Shown here: positions 34,579 through 47,999 of the stretch, piece after piece
Numbering within the stretch: the stretch's first letter is position 1
Layout: each line of letters starts with the position of its first letter
Assembly (NCBI GenBank): GCA_019914995.1
Contig: CM034145.1
Span: 4,161,262-4,225,261 of the forward strand
Direction: 5' to 3'
DNA length: 64,000 nt
Origin: Acanthochlamys bracteata
Taxonomy: Eukaryota > Streptophyta > Magnoliopsida > Pandanales > Velloziaceae
Notes under the pieces: generated by a model
Told to the model about the DNA's origin: nothing
The model's input: only the letters and a program-made list of their open reading frames with translations
The model's database searches: none
Translations under genes and position numbers: made by a program

Positions 34579-35300
34579 CTCGTATAGCTTTATTAGGACT
34601 ACAACAAATCCTCATCCCAGTACGTGGGCTTGGCTAGATAGCTTTATGAGAGCATAAGGAAATTATAAAATCTTTCTATGGTGAATAGAGGAAAATGTGA
34701 AACAGAAACTGCTTGGTATTCTTCATTTGCAAGATCATCTCTGGTTTCTCCAGCTGGAGAGTTTGGGAGCTTCTTTGATATGAGTATTGTTTTTGGGAGT
34801 TGGACTCACTAGGAGTTCTGGGGACACTATGTCACTTTTTTGAGGATGTGGACTGCAGTTTAGAGGATTGTTAGGCCTCGATAGGAAGCTGCTTGGGATG
34901 CGATGTTTGAATTGAGTGCAGGTACTGTTTAAGGCAATTTGCTTGATCCCAGTTTGCATTTGTCAGTATCTAAACTTATGGTTGACATTGGCTTTGGCAT
35001 AACAAATAGAGCTCACTTCTGTTGGGCATATTTTAATTTCTCGGCTGCACTCTTACTGCAAGCAACAACAGGAATTTTGGAATTGCTACCTTTTAGTGAA
35101 TCTGGTTAAATGAACAAAGATTGTAGGCAGGAAAGGTTGCCCGTTAGACATTCAGCTAGAAACTAGGATGTGTATTTTCTGGAGATTAGGATGGCTTGAT
35201 TTTTAAACAGCTTTGAAATCCTTTAGAGTAAGGTTGATTCTGTTGCACTGTTTAACTCTGTGTCTTTTTGTTTTCGTTTTCCTTCCTTTCCTTCTTTTTT

Positions 35301-35332
<32 letters not shown>

Positions 35333-37040
35333 CTATGCGTCTGACGCGCGCACTTGTGTGTGTGGGTGTCATTTATTTTCTCTTAATCCATGTTAAGTTG
35401 TCAACTGATCTTTTATTGGGTACTGAAACAATTTGTCTTGTGGAAGCTCTAGGAACCACAATTAATAAGGTCAAGCTCCTGGGGCTCTAGAAGTACCTTG
35501 GACTATTAAGTCCGTTTGTGAAATTCTAAGGGGATATGTTGAAACGTTTTGCATAATTGTGATGCCAGTTGATATATTATTACCATCTGCCAATCTTTGT
35601 ATTTACCAGTTCCTTTATCCCACATTTGTATGGAAGTGCTTGTAGCATATGCAGTCTTTTTTTCATATTCAAGGCATATTACTTTAAAGATATTGCATGG
35701 ATTTAGGTATGCATGCATAAGTCTTTCTGCATGGCTTTATGATATCAAATATACCTTGAACATATTTGACTTGCCAGCATGTATATACTCAAAAGGCTCG
35801 AGATGAATATATCCCTAGACCCTAGATATATGCATTTCAAGATGTAGCACTTGCTATACTAAAGACAATGCGAATGAGCTTCATGCGTATGATTGTGTGC
35901 ACGCCGCATTCTTCTAGATAGCTGCTTTCATTTGACGAGAGCTCTTGTTTACATTTCCTTGTCTGCCTTATATAGCAATTTAGTAGCAAAATTGTGTAGA
36001 TCAGTGAAGCTTTTCTTTTTCAATCTGCATTGTACATTTTTTATGAGAATGTCTGAATTCTGATGTGGAATTTAATTTGTTTGTTGGCCATCATTATCTG
36101 GGCAGTCCAACTTGTGGGTTGTGTTTTGAATTTGATTTCAAACTTCAGACACTATTTAAGAACTTAGCAAAGTTGGTTTAGAGTTTAGAAATTACTAGTT
36201 GCGAACTGAATTTTGATAGTCAAATTTGAAGTTTCGCTTCCCCAGTAGGTGTTTTAGTTGCCATGACAATAACACTTATTGTTTGGAACATGCCGTCTTC
36301 TGTCCCTCGTTTTAAACATAGTACTCTTCAAACATAGCAATTTTAATTGTCTATCATAATGATTGAAGCTTTAGACTTTTGTAGCTTTAAAAAAAAACTT
36401 TTTATTGAAGGATCGTCTCACTTAGTAACCACTAAAAGAAAAGGGAATGCTTTCCCATTCAACTGAAAGAGATTGGAGTGGCAGGAACCAACATTCTTGA
36501 GTCATAATAACTCAAACAGTGGGGTTATCAGGTCAGATTGATTGGATTAGGGCTATTGGAGATGGAAAATGAAGTTGTGGGAGGGTCGGTGAAGTTGACG
36601 AGAAAGGAGTCACAAAAAAGCTTGGAATGTCAACTGAAACATCTGCAAGTCAACTTGACATTTTAAGGTTAGACCATTGGTGAAACAATAGTGTAGTGTT
36701 TTGATTTTTAAGCAGTAGTTAGCTTTTTGAAGGTTGGCGCATATATCAGCAGCAGCTTTTGTGAATTTATCTGACATCTTCAGCTGTTGCAAACAGCTGA
36801 AACGAGTCATACTACCAGCTGATTGCAGAGCAATTCAAAAGGAGTTCTCGAGTATCTTGAGTTGCAGTTGACCTGTTTAAGACTTGGATCTGGGATGCTG
36901 GAGCTGAAAGGAAGGACTACCAAGATTCTAAGCAGGACTTTTCCTAGAAAAGATAGTCATAAGACCATCTGTTGCAAACTAGAAACCTCCCTCTGTCTCC
37001 TGATTGGCACTTGTGTTCTGCTACAAAGGCATGTCTTCTG
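34579..37040. other. MTP12-like 3' UTR and intergenic region
   Basis: No second gene recognised. A T run of about 28 followed by (GT)n lies at 35294-35335. The sequence is otherwise unique-looking and moderately AT-rich. Confidence 0.45.
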
Positions 37041-39952
37041 CTACATGGGTCTAGATTTTTACCTTAGTTCGTACTGCATTTGGTCACATCTTTTGTAGCT
37101 AAATCAGTTTTTCTCCAGATGAGCTATCGAAGATAGCTAAGAAATCTTGTATGAACTTGAGGGAGAAAGGAAAGTAAGGAGAACACATGAAGAGAGCTCG
37201 GAAGAAATTCAAACTTTATTACAACTCTTATTTGGTTACAAAGACTTTTAATTGATGGTTTTAAATAAGGGCATTGCTTTTCTATTTTTACACACTATAT
37301 TTTTAATAGATGGTAGAAATTAGTTTGATCGGACAATGGAGAACATTCGATTTAAAAAGTTTTACATAATATTTCATACCAAAATCTCCACCCTTTAGAA
37401 TATCTATTATATATCATGACTACACTACTTTAGATTTTTCTAAATATTTGAAATGTTTATAGTATTCTACATACTCTAAACTTATATTATATACAAGATA
37501 TTTTATCTATGTACAAATTATTTTATCATTATAATGAGAATGAAAAGAAAGCGAAGATGGTCATATCGTGACATTTTTTCACATCTATTTCGTGATATCT
37601 TTATTACGGTTGTGCAGAGCTACTGTGGAATCTCTTATTCCTCATTTTATGAGTGGCGAGTTTTTCGGTTTGACCCATAGATCTCTCTTAACAGCTTGTG
37701 TTGATAGGTAGGCTCTTTTCATAATTGCATTTCTAAAATAGTCATAATTTGGACATTTGTTTCATGCGATAAACATATCATGCACGTATTTTCTTTATCC
37801 AAGATCCAAAAAGAATTGACAAAGGGGATATGCAAGGCCTTTGTACCATCCATGAACTTCATTTTAAGGACTATCGGATAATCATCCATATTTATCGAAA
37901 AAGTTCATAATGTCGGACCATTCACTTATCCGTATCTTCACTCCACGAGCAACTCCTAAATTAATTTGGGTTTGACGACTTTAAGGCATTCTGGTCTTAT
38001 CTCATACTTGACGGCTTTTAGCTTCCTTCTCAAAAAAATTATAGGTACCTTGTATGTCCACTAAGGCATGTACCTCTTACTATTAATCTTGGCCATCACG
38101 CACGGTCGACCCTTCACCTCATGTCATGATACTTTTTCGTTGGCTTGGACAAACTGGAGAAGTTACAAAAAACTCATTCTTACCACTTCGGGTTACTCTG
38201 TGGCTCATCTATTGTCTCCATTAAGACTAAAAGTTTGCTCCGTTTTTTATACTTTTTAGCCATATATGGTTCATACAAAGGAAGCATTTGAAAGACTACT
38301 TACCATTTTCTCGATTGTTACTATTACTTTCTTAGTCTCTATTGTAGCCTCCCTTAGATTTTATCAAATTGTATGCTGCCTCATTATATTGGTGGTGATC
38401 TTCCCAATCGTTGTCCTTGTAGTTCAAATAAGGCTTTTTTTTTTTACCTATCGAAATTTTTTATAATGGACTCGCCTATGGCAATGGTAGAATTGAAATC
38501 TTGAGATTCTCTACGCTTGATGCCAACTTTGCCCATATTTACAATTCGTCTATGAAAGCAAAAGACCCTCGCTTTCTATAAAATCAGGAATCTTCAAAAT
38601 CAACTTTGAAAATTCATTGACATAGTTTCTTATGCTATTTTTATGTGCCAAGCGTCGAAGTTTTGTCCTTGGCTTAATCCTCCGCATTAACCGAATAGAA
38701 TTACTGTTTGAATTTCCTCTTGAACTCCTCCCAAGTGGTAAAGGTGCATGTACTCCTCTCGATTTCAGCATGTCTTTTCCTCCGGCATACCATGCGGTTT
38801 TTCAAGATAAAGAGATGCATAGTCGATCTTACCTACATCTTCCGTGATGCCGATAAACCTAAGGGGTTGCTTCAAGCTCTATAAGAAGTTGTCAATCTCC
38901 TTTGCATTCCACGCTCTCTTATATGCTTTAGGCTTTGAAACATCTACCTTGGTTGGAGTTGTAGTTGTGGGCATGGCCCCAACTCTCTTTTACATAACCA
39001 TTAGTTTGTAAAATACCTAGTCCCTTCAAACATCCCTCAACTTGTTGGACAAATTTGCGACATCTTTCATAAATGTCGCAACTTTTCTCTTAAAAGCGTC
39101 CATATCACTAAAGAAAGAGTTTTTGCAAACCTTACATTGGCGAGAGTATGATCGGACACCATATTCAAGGCGTCTTATATCTCCCCACGAAGCACTTGTT
39201 GTCCCTTCTCGAGATTGTCCATGCTTAAACCTAATTTTTCGAACTGGTCAACCATATTGGCCATATCAAACTCCACCATAGCGAGCCTTGCGCTTAATTT
39301 TGGCATTACGTTTTTAGACTTCTCTTTGTGTTGTCGACTGCTTTAGGGAGCATTCTTTTTCCTCACCTTCCCTCGTGTAAGAAAATATTATTTCCACATG
39401 TCATTTTCGTTTGGCAGAATTTTAGCTCTGATACTATTTGTCACAAATCTAATTTTTGTCTTGGCTCGTGCTATACTTAGACACACCTCTTATGTCTAAG
39501 TCAGTCTTTTCTTCAAATGAGTTACAAAGACAGCTCAGAAAGCTTATATGTAGTTGAGGGAGGAAGAAAAATAAGGAGAACACTTGAAGAGAGTTTGGAA
39601 AAAACTCGAGTTTTATTACAACTCTTGCTTAATTACAAAGCATTTTGGTTGATAGTTCCAAATGAGGGCATTGCTCTTTTATTTAAACCCAGTCTATCCC
39701 CTTAGTGAAAGTTGGAGATTATTTTGATTGTATTTTGGAGAACACTTAATCTAAAAAGTTCTTATTTAGTATCCTATACAAAAATCTCCATCTTTCAAAA
39801 CATTCTAGATTTATTCCAAAATATCTTAAGTTTTTAGAGTTTTCTATTATATTCTAAACTTAGCTTATATATAAGGTACTTTATCTAAATAAAAAGTATT
39901 TTGCTAAGATAATGGTGATGAAAAGAAAAATCATAATAGTCGTACCGTGACA
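37041..39952 (-). mobile_element. LTR retroelement fossil with gag remnant, probably Ty3/Gypsy-related
   Basis: Direct repeats of about 520 bp (37041-37573 and 39440-39952) end in GTGACA. Just left of the right repeat, the complement of 39424-39437 reads as the tRNA-Met-type primer site (AGTATCAGAGCT), so the element runs on the minus strand with its 5' LTR on the right. The interior (37574-39423) includes a minus-strand stretch at 38550-38771 with LRRLAHKNSIRNYVNEFSKL, as in plant retrotransposon gag. The interior is far too short for a full gag-pol set. The element is broken, with several breaks. The LTRs differ at many sites, so it is old. Confidence 0.75.
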
Positions 39953-41337
39953 TACTTTAAAGAGTTGTTTGCAGGGACTTGCAATGCAAATATATGTTTG
40001 TTTGTGCTTCAGTATCAACAAGTCATTTCGGTATTCTTGTATCTGCGATAAAGGTGTATTGTTGAGGAAATTCTCATCTTGTTAGAAATCTTGTGCTTGT
40101 TTAGGTAGGGTGGAGCTACTATTAGCTATTCGGTACTCAATAAGTATACTTTTGTTACATGTAAAACTTATATAGTAGAAGAAATTATACCATTGCTGGC
40201 ATATTTTGCTTCCAATTGAGTACAATGTCACATCATTTGACGGATGCGCATGTAGCAGAGGCTCTTTGCGATCTTTCAAAGTGGATGAAGTTTCTGACAC
40301 TTGCTATTTAATTTTTGCAGGTGACTTTTCTTCAACTTATATAATGGAACAACACCTTAGGATTTCTTACCCCTACAGACATAAGTTCCTAAATTTTTTT
40401 TTTTGGATGTAATGGCATTGCTACTTTGATAAATAGTAGGTCATAAATTGGTTTCGAGAGGTGTTACAAAGAGGTAAAGTTGTTGCAAAGATACACATTA
40501 CAAAGAGGTACATACAAACTACATAGAGCAACAAGGTGAAGTGAGAGAAAGAGACGTAGTCAAGGCCCGGAATATGATGTTGTTGTCTTAGCCCTCAAGC
40601 TTCGGCAGATCTTGTGCCTTCTTTCTCAGTTTCTTTTCAGTAATATACCTGTCCAAGAAGTTATACATTTGTTAGCTTGCCCGCGGCGCACTTTTGCATA
40701 AACATGTGTATATTTGGCTCCATTTAACAGCACCACATAATCACCACACTAAAGTTTTCCTTCTACCAAGACCGCCTATCTCGAAAGATATTTATCTCAC
40801 TATAGCCCATGACCAAGCATGCCACTATGATTGGCCACCTGAAGATATTTAACTTTCCTAAGCGGATATTTGTGAGTGTTTAAAATAAAATTTTAATTTT
40901 GAAAATGAGTTTATTTTTAAAAAATAAAATGAGTTTGATTTTTTATCTAAAAATAAAAATTCGTATAAATATTTCATGACATGCAATTCATCGTTTTAAA
41001 TTAAAAATTTTTAAAATACTTTGTAAGCGTTATTGAAAAACGAAAAGTTAAAGTGAAGTCTTGATAAAAAATGATAAGCATTGCCAAATAACACATAAGA
41101 AATGTTGCCAAATAGTACAAGTGAAATAACAATGTCGTAGTGGGTGGTCAGTCATCTATCATCTACAATGTCGAACCAAAGGATAGTTGGTATTTGTATT
41201 GGTCATAGTACCAGGTTTATTATTGTGAGAATCCTATTTGCAGTAGTCAAACAAATAGTTTGCACCCGAGTAGGGGAACTTGTGTGGGAGATAATACTTG
41301 AGGAGTAAATCAAGATAAGAATTTCATGTCAATGACC
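39953..41337. other. intergenic between retroelement fossils
   Basis: No gene recognised. A T11 run lies near 40396-40406 and AT-rich sequence at 40880-41050. Confidence 0.4.
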
Positions 41338-41965
41338 GGCCCATATGTTAGAAGTTCAATCTAATTAAAATTTAAATCAATAGGTCTAAAAGCATTTTTA
41401 ATTATGAACCAACTTTTATCTTATCTTCTTATTAATGTTGGATTAGTTTAACTCATGCTTGATGCTTAGAAATCTCCTATTTAAGCATGAGATATCTACT
41501 TTTTTTCTCCTAATCTAATCACAATTACCGCACATTAAGAGTTTTCAGAATCCAAATTGCTTTGAGTCAACACTCACTATATTCAGGCTCCATAGAAATT
41601 ACGCTGCTCTTAACCAGTCCACAATACTGACAATGAAAGTTATAATACACAATGATCTCTTAGGTTCTCAGTCGAACTATCGACTTTGTTACCGCTTGTT
41701 GAAGAAATAGAGGAGCCAACCCAACACAATCGTCGCTCAGGTTCTCAGTCGAACTATCAACTCCGTTACTACTTGTTGAAGAAATAGAGGAGCCAACCCA
41801 ACACAAAGGTTTACCTAAAAGTTCAGCCTATATATAAAAAATCTAATCTAACTCAAAAAACTTATTCTGCTAGGTGTAGAAACTTTCTAGTATATGAAGA
41901 ACCTTTTATCTTATCTTTTTATCTATGTAGGATTAATCTACTCATTGTTCATAGATGACATTTAG
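41338..41965. mobile_element. possible TRIM-like fossil with terminal direct repeats
   Basis: Two stretches of about 140 bp (41338-41480 and 41815-41965) share 'ttttatcttatctt', 'atgt.ggatta' and an AAGTTCA.. start. They flank an interior with a clean 77-bp tandem duplication (41662-41806). There is no coding sequence and no primer site was recognised. Confidence 0.4.
41662..41806. repeat. tandem duplication, period 77 bp
   Basis: Two copies start with 'aggttctcagtcgaactatc' and end with 'gaggagccaacccaacacaa', differing at a handful of positions. Confidence 0.9.
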
Positions 41966-42339
41966 AAGTTCAAAGAATATTAAGAGAGCAATCTGTAGAA
42001 GCCATTGTAATAGCAAGATCGTAGCATGAAGGTGCGATTGTCAAGGTCGTTCAGGTTTGGTCCCAAGCAGATAGGAGGAAGGGGATGATAATATGATATT
42101 GACATCATCTAGTAGGCTATGGTCTATGTTTTTGGAATACCAAGTGGTATGTACGAGAACTGTAAGAGTTGTTTGGGAAACTAGAAAGTAAAGTCTTATC
42201 AGCCGCTGCGAATTGATGAAACATGGTCGCCATATACTATTCAGAACACTAGCAACCCTGCTATAAAGAAATCACATTTTACCTATTTAATAGCTTTTAA
42301 AAAAGTTTCTTTGCCATGTATCAACATGCCGAAAAGGTG

Positions 42340-43440
42340 AGCTATTGGGTTTCCTTTCTTAATACGTATTGGGTCTCGATCATTTGCAATGTGAGCTTCT
42401 TCCAGATTGCATTCTCTACCCCATTAACTTGGACTACCACTTGACTAGCAAGCATAGATGAATTCCTGCAAGTTTAACATACTCCATCCACCATGCTACT
42501 TTGGTTATAGATACTTTTCCAAGCAACTAAAAAGCATACCTAGGTCTTGATTGCCACAACAGAGAATTTTCTTTGGAGGAAATCAATGTCTTTGTAGACC
42601 CAACTTAGAAAGGAGATAGAAGGACATTATGCAAGTTGGAAGAGCATCTAGGATTGAGTTTGAATTAAACAATCTCCCACCGCAAGAGAGATATTTAGTC
42701 TTCCAAACTGCTAACCTTGCATCAATCTTACTAATGAGCTATAGATGGTATATGCCCAAGTAGGTAATTAGAAATATTTCGGCTTTACAGCTTAGTGAAA
42801 GGGCCTAGTTTGCTTTAATTTGTTCATCCATGTTAATAAGGTAACGAGAACTTTTTGCCATATTAATTTTGTGTCCAATTGCATCCTCATAAATAAGTAG
42901 TAGGGTCCTTATTCTAACGAGTTGATTAAAGGCTACCTCAAGGAATAGGATTGTGTTATCGTCGTAGTGAAGATTGGTTACTCTTTCAAGGTTATCGTTC
43001 TTCCTCATAGAACTAGTGTCAATGATGTGATTCATACTACTGAGACCATTTTCCTCGAGCCATTCGCGACAAGATTGAAAGGAAGTGGCGAGAGAGGGTC
43101 CCCTTAGCAAAGGCCTTTAAAGTATGTAGATAACCAATAGGACAACCATTCACTAGAACTGAATGAAAACCTTGCTAAATGTAGTACATCATCAATCCAG
43201 TTAACCCACCTTCGCCCAAAGTCTCAAACTTGAAGAAGAGTTTCAACGCTACATCCAATGGACAAACCCAAAGGCTCTCCTGAAGTCGATTAATCATTGT
43301 GTTCTGAATAGAGCGCTTCTTGTTATAATGTAGAATCTCCTCGACGGCTACAAAACCATCAAGAATATGATTGCCATGTAGGAATACAACTTGAGAGGGG
43401 TCTAGGATGGCAAGTAAGACCTCTCGAGGCTCTGTAAATA
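42340..43440 (-). pseudogene. LINE (L1-clade) reverse transcriptase remnant
   Basis: Minus-strand pieces appear in the expected order: ILDPSQVVFLHGNHILDG (43340-43420), LEENGLSSMNHI, then LHYDDNTILFLEVAFNQLVR with the degraded catalytic box (YDDN in place of FADD), GHKINMAKS (about 42850-43010), and further on VWKTKYLSCGGRLFNSN with SILDALPTCIMSF (about 42640-42720), the thumb region of plant L1 elements. Frames change between pieces and stops occur, so it is dead. No endonuclease domain was found; it is 5'-truncated or cut by the LTR fossil that begins at about 43600. Confidence 0.8.
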
Positions 43441-43596
43441 CTTGTAATGAAGTAGTTGAGCGTGTGTTTGGATACTTCCTCATAGGCATTGATTTTTTCA
43501 TTACTGCGTATGGTGATATTTCTAAATCTTACTACAAACAGCTTCGAATGGAACATTTTTATTGTAACTTGTTTTTATATGTGGTATAAAATAAGT

Positions 43597-46500
43597 TGTG
43601 TCACGAAACTAGAGTTTCAATAGTACCTGTGTGGTACTTAGACAATTTTGTCCTAAGTTAGTAAATCAGCCTTAAAATATTATGCATGAGGATGCTAAGC
43701 AATCTTGAAAGAGTTGCTAAACTTTTGAATATACATTTTGATTGCTTTAGTAATTTTCGCATAGCTTACTTCTAAGTCATCAAGTCGTCTACTAAGCTTT
43801 TCAATGCTAGAATCCATCCTGAGACTTGCTCTAGGTCAACAATCCATGTCTTCCATAATATTAGAGATGGAACCTTGGACTTGCTACGAGTCTTGGTTAG
43901 TGAGCGTTGCTCGTTCCTCCGACGAGCTTGCTTTTGCGAACCTCCTTCATAGCGACAACATTCTGTGGCTTAGCCATTCCTATTGGAGCATTGTTATGGT
44001 ATCTCAATTGTCGAATCTTACCTCTAGTACCAACTGTCACATGATTAGCTTTTCGATAGTATATGTGTGGCACTTAGAAAATTTGTCTTAAGTTACTAAG
44101 TATGTTTTAAAAATTCCAAAGGAATATTAAAGAAATAAACTAAGAGAATGGAAACGTATGAATGAAAGGAAAGCTTCATTAGAATACTTAGAAAGCTTAC
44201 AAAAGTTTAATGTTAGAACTTGCTTGATGGCTCCAATTGAGGAAAGTTACGCCCTCTAGTTGTAGCATTCCACCTCTCTAGTGGACGATAGTGGTTGCAT
44301 AATCTAACAATGAGAAGATCTTTTTAGAAACTTTTTCTAAAATATCTATTATAACTTTTTCCAAAATATCTATTACTAAAATATCTAAGTTTTATAGAAA
44401 TTTCTCCAATATTCTAAGATGGATGGTTTATTTGGGTGGTCCTTTGTGGGCCATTTTGCTTAAACTCAAAGGGCCATTTGGCCCAATCTTCGCTGGCCAT
44501 GATATTTTTCCCCACTTAAACTCACCACACCTTGTCTCGCTTCTTGACTTACTAGATAGACTCAGCCGATTGCCGTATTTTATCTTTTCGTTCTTTAAAT
44601 TTTTTAGGTGCCTTGTGGGGACATTTCGATGTGGGAGTAACATCTTCTTTCAGAAGTTTTGCCAGCAGCATGTCTTTATTCCCCTCAAAGATTATATGTA
44701 TGGCTAGCATGAATTCTTAAATATGGTAATAGCCTCTCCATTGTTGTGCTTTCTAGGGAAAATTAAGAAATTTTGATCTTTTTTAGAGCCTTTCTGCAAT
44801 TGCATGGAGAATGATACGCATGGAATTGATCGAAGAACTCCATGTATATAACCACTTAAGTCGTCCATAGGAACAACAGAGAAGTTAAGTGTCCAACTCC
44901 ATGCTCCTATCTTGATTGGGATGAATTAAGTTATGCCCACAATTGACTTAGCGACTGCACTTATTGCTTTCACTATGCCGCTCTCTTTAATTCCCATGAG
45001 ACCTAACCTCTTGTACTCCTCTTCCCGACGAAGTTGTGGGTGGTTTATGTGTTCAAGTATAGAATAAGTGGTCTTACCATTGATGATAGCCGTCATAAAC
45101 ATAGTCATTTCTTGATAGGTGGCTTAGGTGGTGTGTCGCTGCGTCTGAAATGCCCCCAAGTCATTGGAGAGAGTACAAACATGATGGTGACTCTTTAGTA
45201 TGCGACTCCTCAAGTTAGGATGTTAAGGAAAAAGTATATTACACATTTTGAGAAATCATGTCCAATGGGGTCGTCATAGATGAAGTAAGAACTTTTGATT
45301 CAGTATCCACTCTTGCCTTAGGTTGGCCTATCGCGCCTATTTCTCTTTTTATAGGATATTTGGTGTCCTTCGGTGTTGCATTTTTTATCATGCTGTTCTT
45401 CCTCGTCGCCTCAACTCTTATTATGGTTGCCTCTTATCTTGATCTGGTGAGCAATCTCCTTGATTTAATTGCAGATCGATTTCGTTTGCTTAAGTCAGCA
45501 AAGAGGACCACGGGCCTTCTTTTCAGAGTTGGTCAAAGCATAGTGTTTCTAAAGTTCCTGCTTGAAGTTCTCTCATTTCTTAACATTACGAACCTCTTTG
45601 CCTATGATTGCAAGCCCACATAACTAAGCTACACTACAAAGAAAGATGTAGTAGTAATTAGCTTGATGGTTCCGTCACGTACTTCTATGGCATTAAAATA
45701 CTGCTCAATACCGTAAAAAAAGTTTTCTACCGAAGTGGCATTCCTAACTCTATTGAAAGTGGATGGTTTGGATATCTCTAACCTCTATGCATCGACGATG
45801 GTATTAAAAATATAACTGATAGCAAAGCTACGCTTTTGTCGTTCCCAATCTTGACGAACTTTCTTTACTTCTATGCAGATAACGCGTATTTCACATTTTA
45901 CGAAATTGGGCAAAAAAGACACATCCTGCATGAGGATGCTAAGGTCCTCTTAAAGAGTTGCTAAACTTTTGATGTTTTCATTGCTTTGGTAATTTTTTGG
46001 CATACTCTACTTCTCAAGTCATCAAACTGTCTACCAAGCTCTTCAATGTTGGAATCTGCTCCAGATCAACAATGCGTTGCTCCATAGTATTGGTAGATGG
46101 AGCCTTAGATTGGTACGAGCCTTGCTTGGTGCATGCTGCTCGTTCCTCTTGCGAGCTTGATCTTACAGCACCACTTCTATAGCGATGACATCCTTAAGAA
46201 TCTATATGGGCATTATTATGGTATTCCAACCGTTGAAATCTTAAATCTAATACCAACTGTAACAGAACTAAAGTTTCAATAGTATTTGTGCGACATGTCA
46301 AAATTTTTATCCTAAGTTGATATTTAAATCTTTAAGAATTTCAAAGAAATACTAAAGAAATAGAGTTAAAAAGAGAATGTAAATCTATAAATGAAACGAA
46401 ACTTCACTAAAATATATAAAGAGCTTACAAAAACTTGATGATTATAACTTATTTGTTTGTACTCATGAGAAATATCGCCCTTATTTATAACATCTCACTT

Positions 46501-47015
46501 TCCTAATGAACAGTTGTAATTGTTTTAATCTAACAATAGAAAAGAGTTTGCTATAGATTCTTCCAAAAATAATTTTATAATATCTATTACTAAAATATCC
46601 AAATTTTTTAGAGATTCTCAAATATTAAGGGCGTGTTTCAAATACCTGTAACTGAGTTTCGTGATAGTAAAAATTAAAAAATAGAATTTTTTGAAAAATA
46701 AAGTGGAAGTAGAGTTCAATGTTTGTGTTTCAATAATCTTGAAAGTGTGTTGAAAATTAAAAAATATAATTGTATTAAAAAGTGTGCAAATATGAAAGTT
46801 AGAATTGGCGTTTAGCATGTAGAAGTGGAGTTCTGAGTTCTTTATGTAATTGAAACATATGAACTGTTTGGAACTCAAAATCTGACGGGAAAGTGGAGTT
46901 ACGGGCATTTAAAATACGCCCTAATTGTAACATAAATGACTTACTTGGGTGTTCCTATGTGCGCCATTTTGGTTAAAATCAAAGGATCATTTCGTCCAAT
47001 CTTTATTGCCATTTT
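43597..47015 (-). mobile_element. tandem LTR retroelement fossil (three LTR pieces, two internal pieces)
   Basis: LTR-like sequence occurs at 43597-43682 (fragment), 44036-44515 and 46256-47015 (the last split by a MITE at 46629-46921). Left of the second and third LTRs lie matching leader segments (43684-44035 and 45915-46255). The complements there, TTGGTACTAGAGG and TTGGTATTAGATT, are tRNA-Met-type primer sites, so the element reads on the minus strand. Shared leader words include 'agagttgctaaacttttga' and 'cgagctt'. The internal 44516-45914 holds no protein I can recognise. It is broken in several places and old. Confidence 0.7.
46629..46921. mobile_element. Tourist MITE nested inside an LTR
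   Basis: The ends GGGCGTGTTTCAAAT and the complement of GGGCGTATTTTAAAT are flanked by TAA at 46626-46628 and 46922-46924. LTR sequence homologous to 44036-44515 resumes directly after it, which fixes both borders. It is younger than the LTR element. Confidence 0.85.
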
Positions 47016-47999
47016 TTTTTCTTTCTTTTTTGTTTTTAAGAAAGAAACAGACAAAAGACAAAACATGTTAGGTGCTGGAATTTTAGATCCCATGAGATGA
47101 GCTTGTGGTGTTGGTAGAAGTTAATCTCATTGCTAATTTTTAATGAGAATCTCTGTGCCCATTTGCCTTTGTCATTATCCATATATGTTTTATTTCAAAC
47201 AAACCCACCCTGACAAAGCAAAGGTTAAGCAAAGACACCTTTGCTTTGCTTTTCCCTTTCCTAACGCTAGCTGACCAGATTTGTTCCATTTATGTTATGT
47301 ATATGCCTACGTTTAGGACATATTTATTTATACTTGAAACAATATTTTCTATAATAAATTAAATTTCAGAGAGTAATTTATTTATTTTTATTTCAAATTT
47401 TATTGTTTGTATGTTAATTTAAACTCTACTTTTAATGATTATATTTAAAACTGAAATGTTTATTTTTAAACTTATTTTTAATAAGAAGTTTCCTGATTTT
47501 CTTCGGCTGCATCGCTTGTTGCTAAACATAAAAATAAACACCAGAAAACGATAACAGGCAACCAGAAAAGTCCAAAAAAAAAACGCAGCAAATTCATATA
47601 CTCAAACAAAAATTAAGTAATTCCAGAAGAAACTTATCATAAATAAACAAAATTTTAGTGTTAATTCTCTAAAATTGACCTTTACATTCTAAGGCACATA
47701 ATAGACTTTTCAATCACAATCCTCTAGGGCTTCTTTAATTAAAAAAATGTTAATGACTTAAATTAGTATATTTGTAAAGAACATCTCCTATTCCAGCAAG
47801 TTTGTAAGAACACCTTTTTAAGAGTGGAATTTCTATTATAGACTTTCAGTGTCAAAAGTTGTATAATAATGTTATGGTGGGCCAAAAGTGAAATATTCTT
47901 ATCGTTTTATGTTTTTATTACTTTTGGTAATCCAAGAACAGAACAGAAGTCAGAAACATAACACTGTCATTCAGTCAAATCAGCAGCAAACAAACATCG
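47016..47999. other. ALDH10 upstream region
   Basis: Intergenic and 5' leader of ALDH10. Candidate TATA-like words lie at about 47861 ('tataata'). No other gene seen. Confidence 0.45.

Noticed and set aside
45258-45623. 121-codon plus-strand frame within the LTR remnant
   Set aside because: Antisense to the element's direction and without retroelement or host protein motifs.
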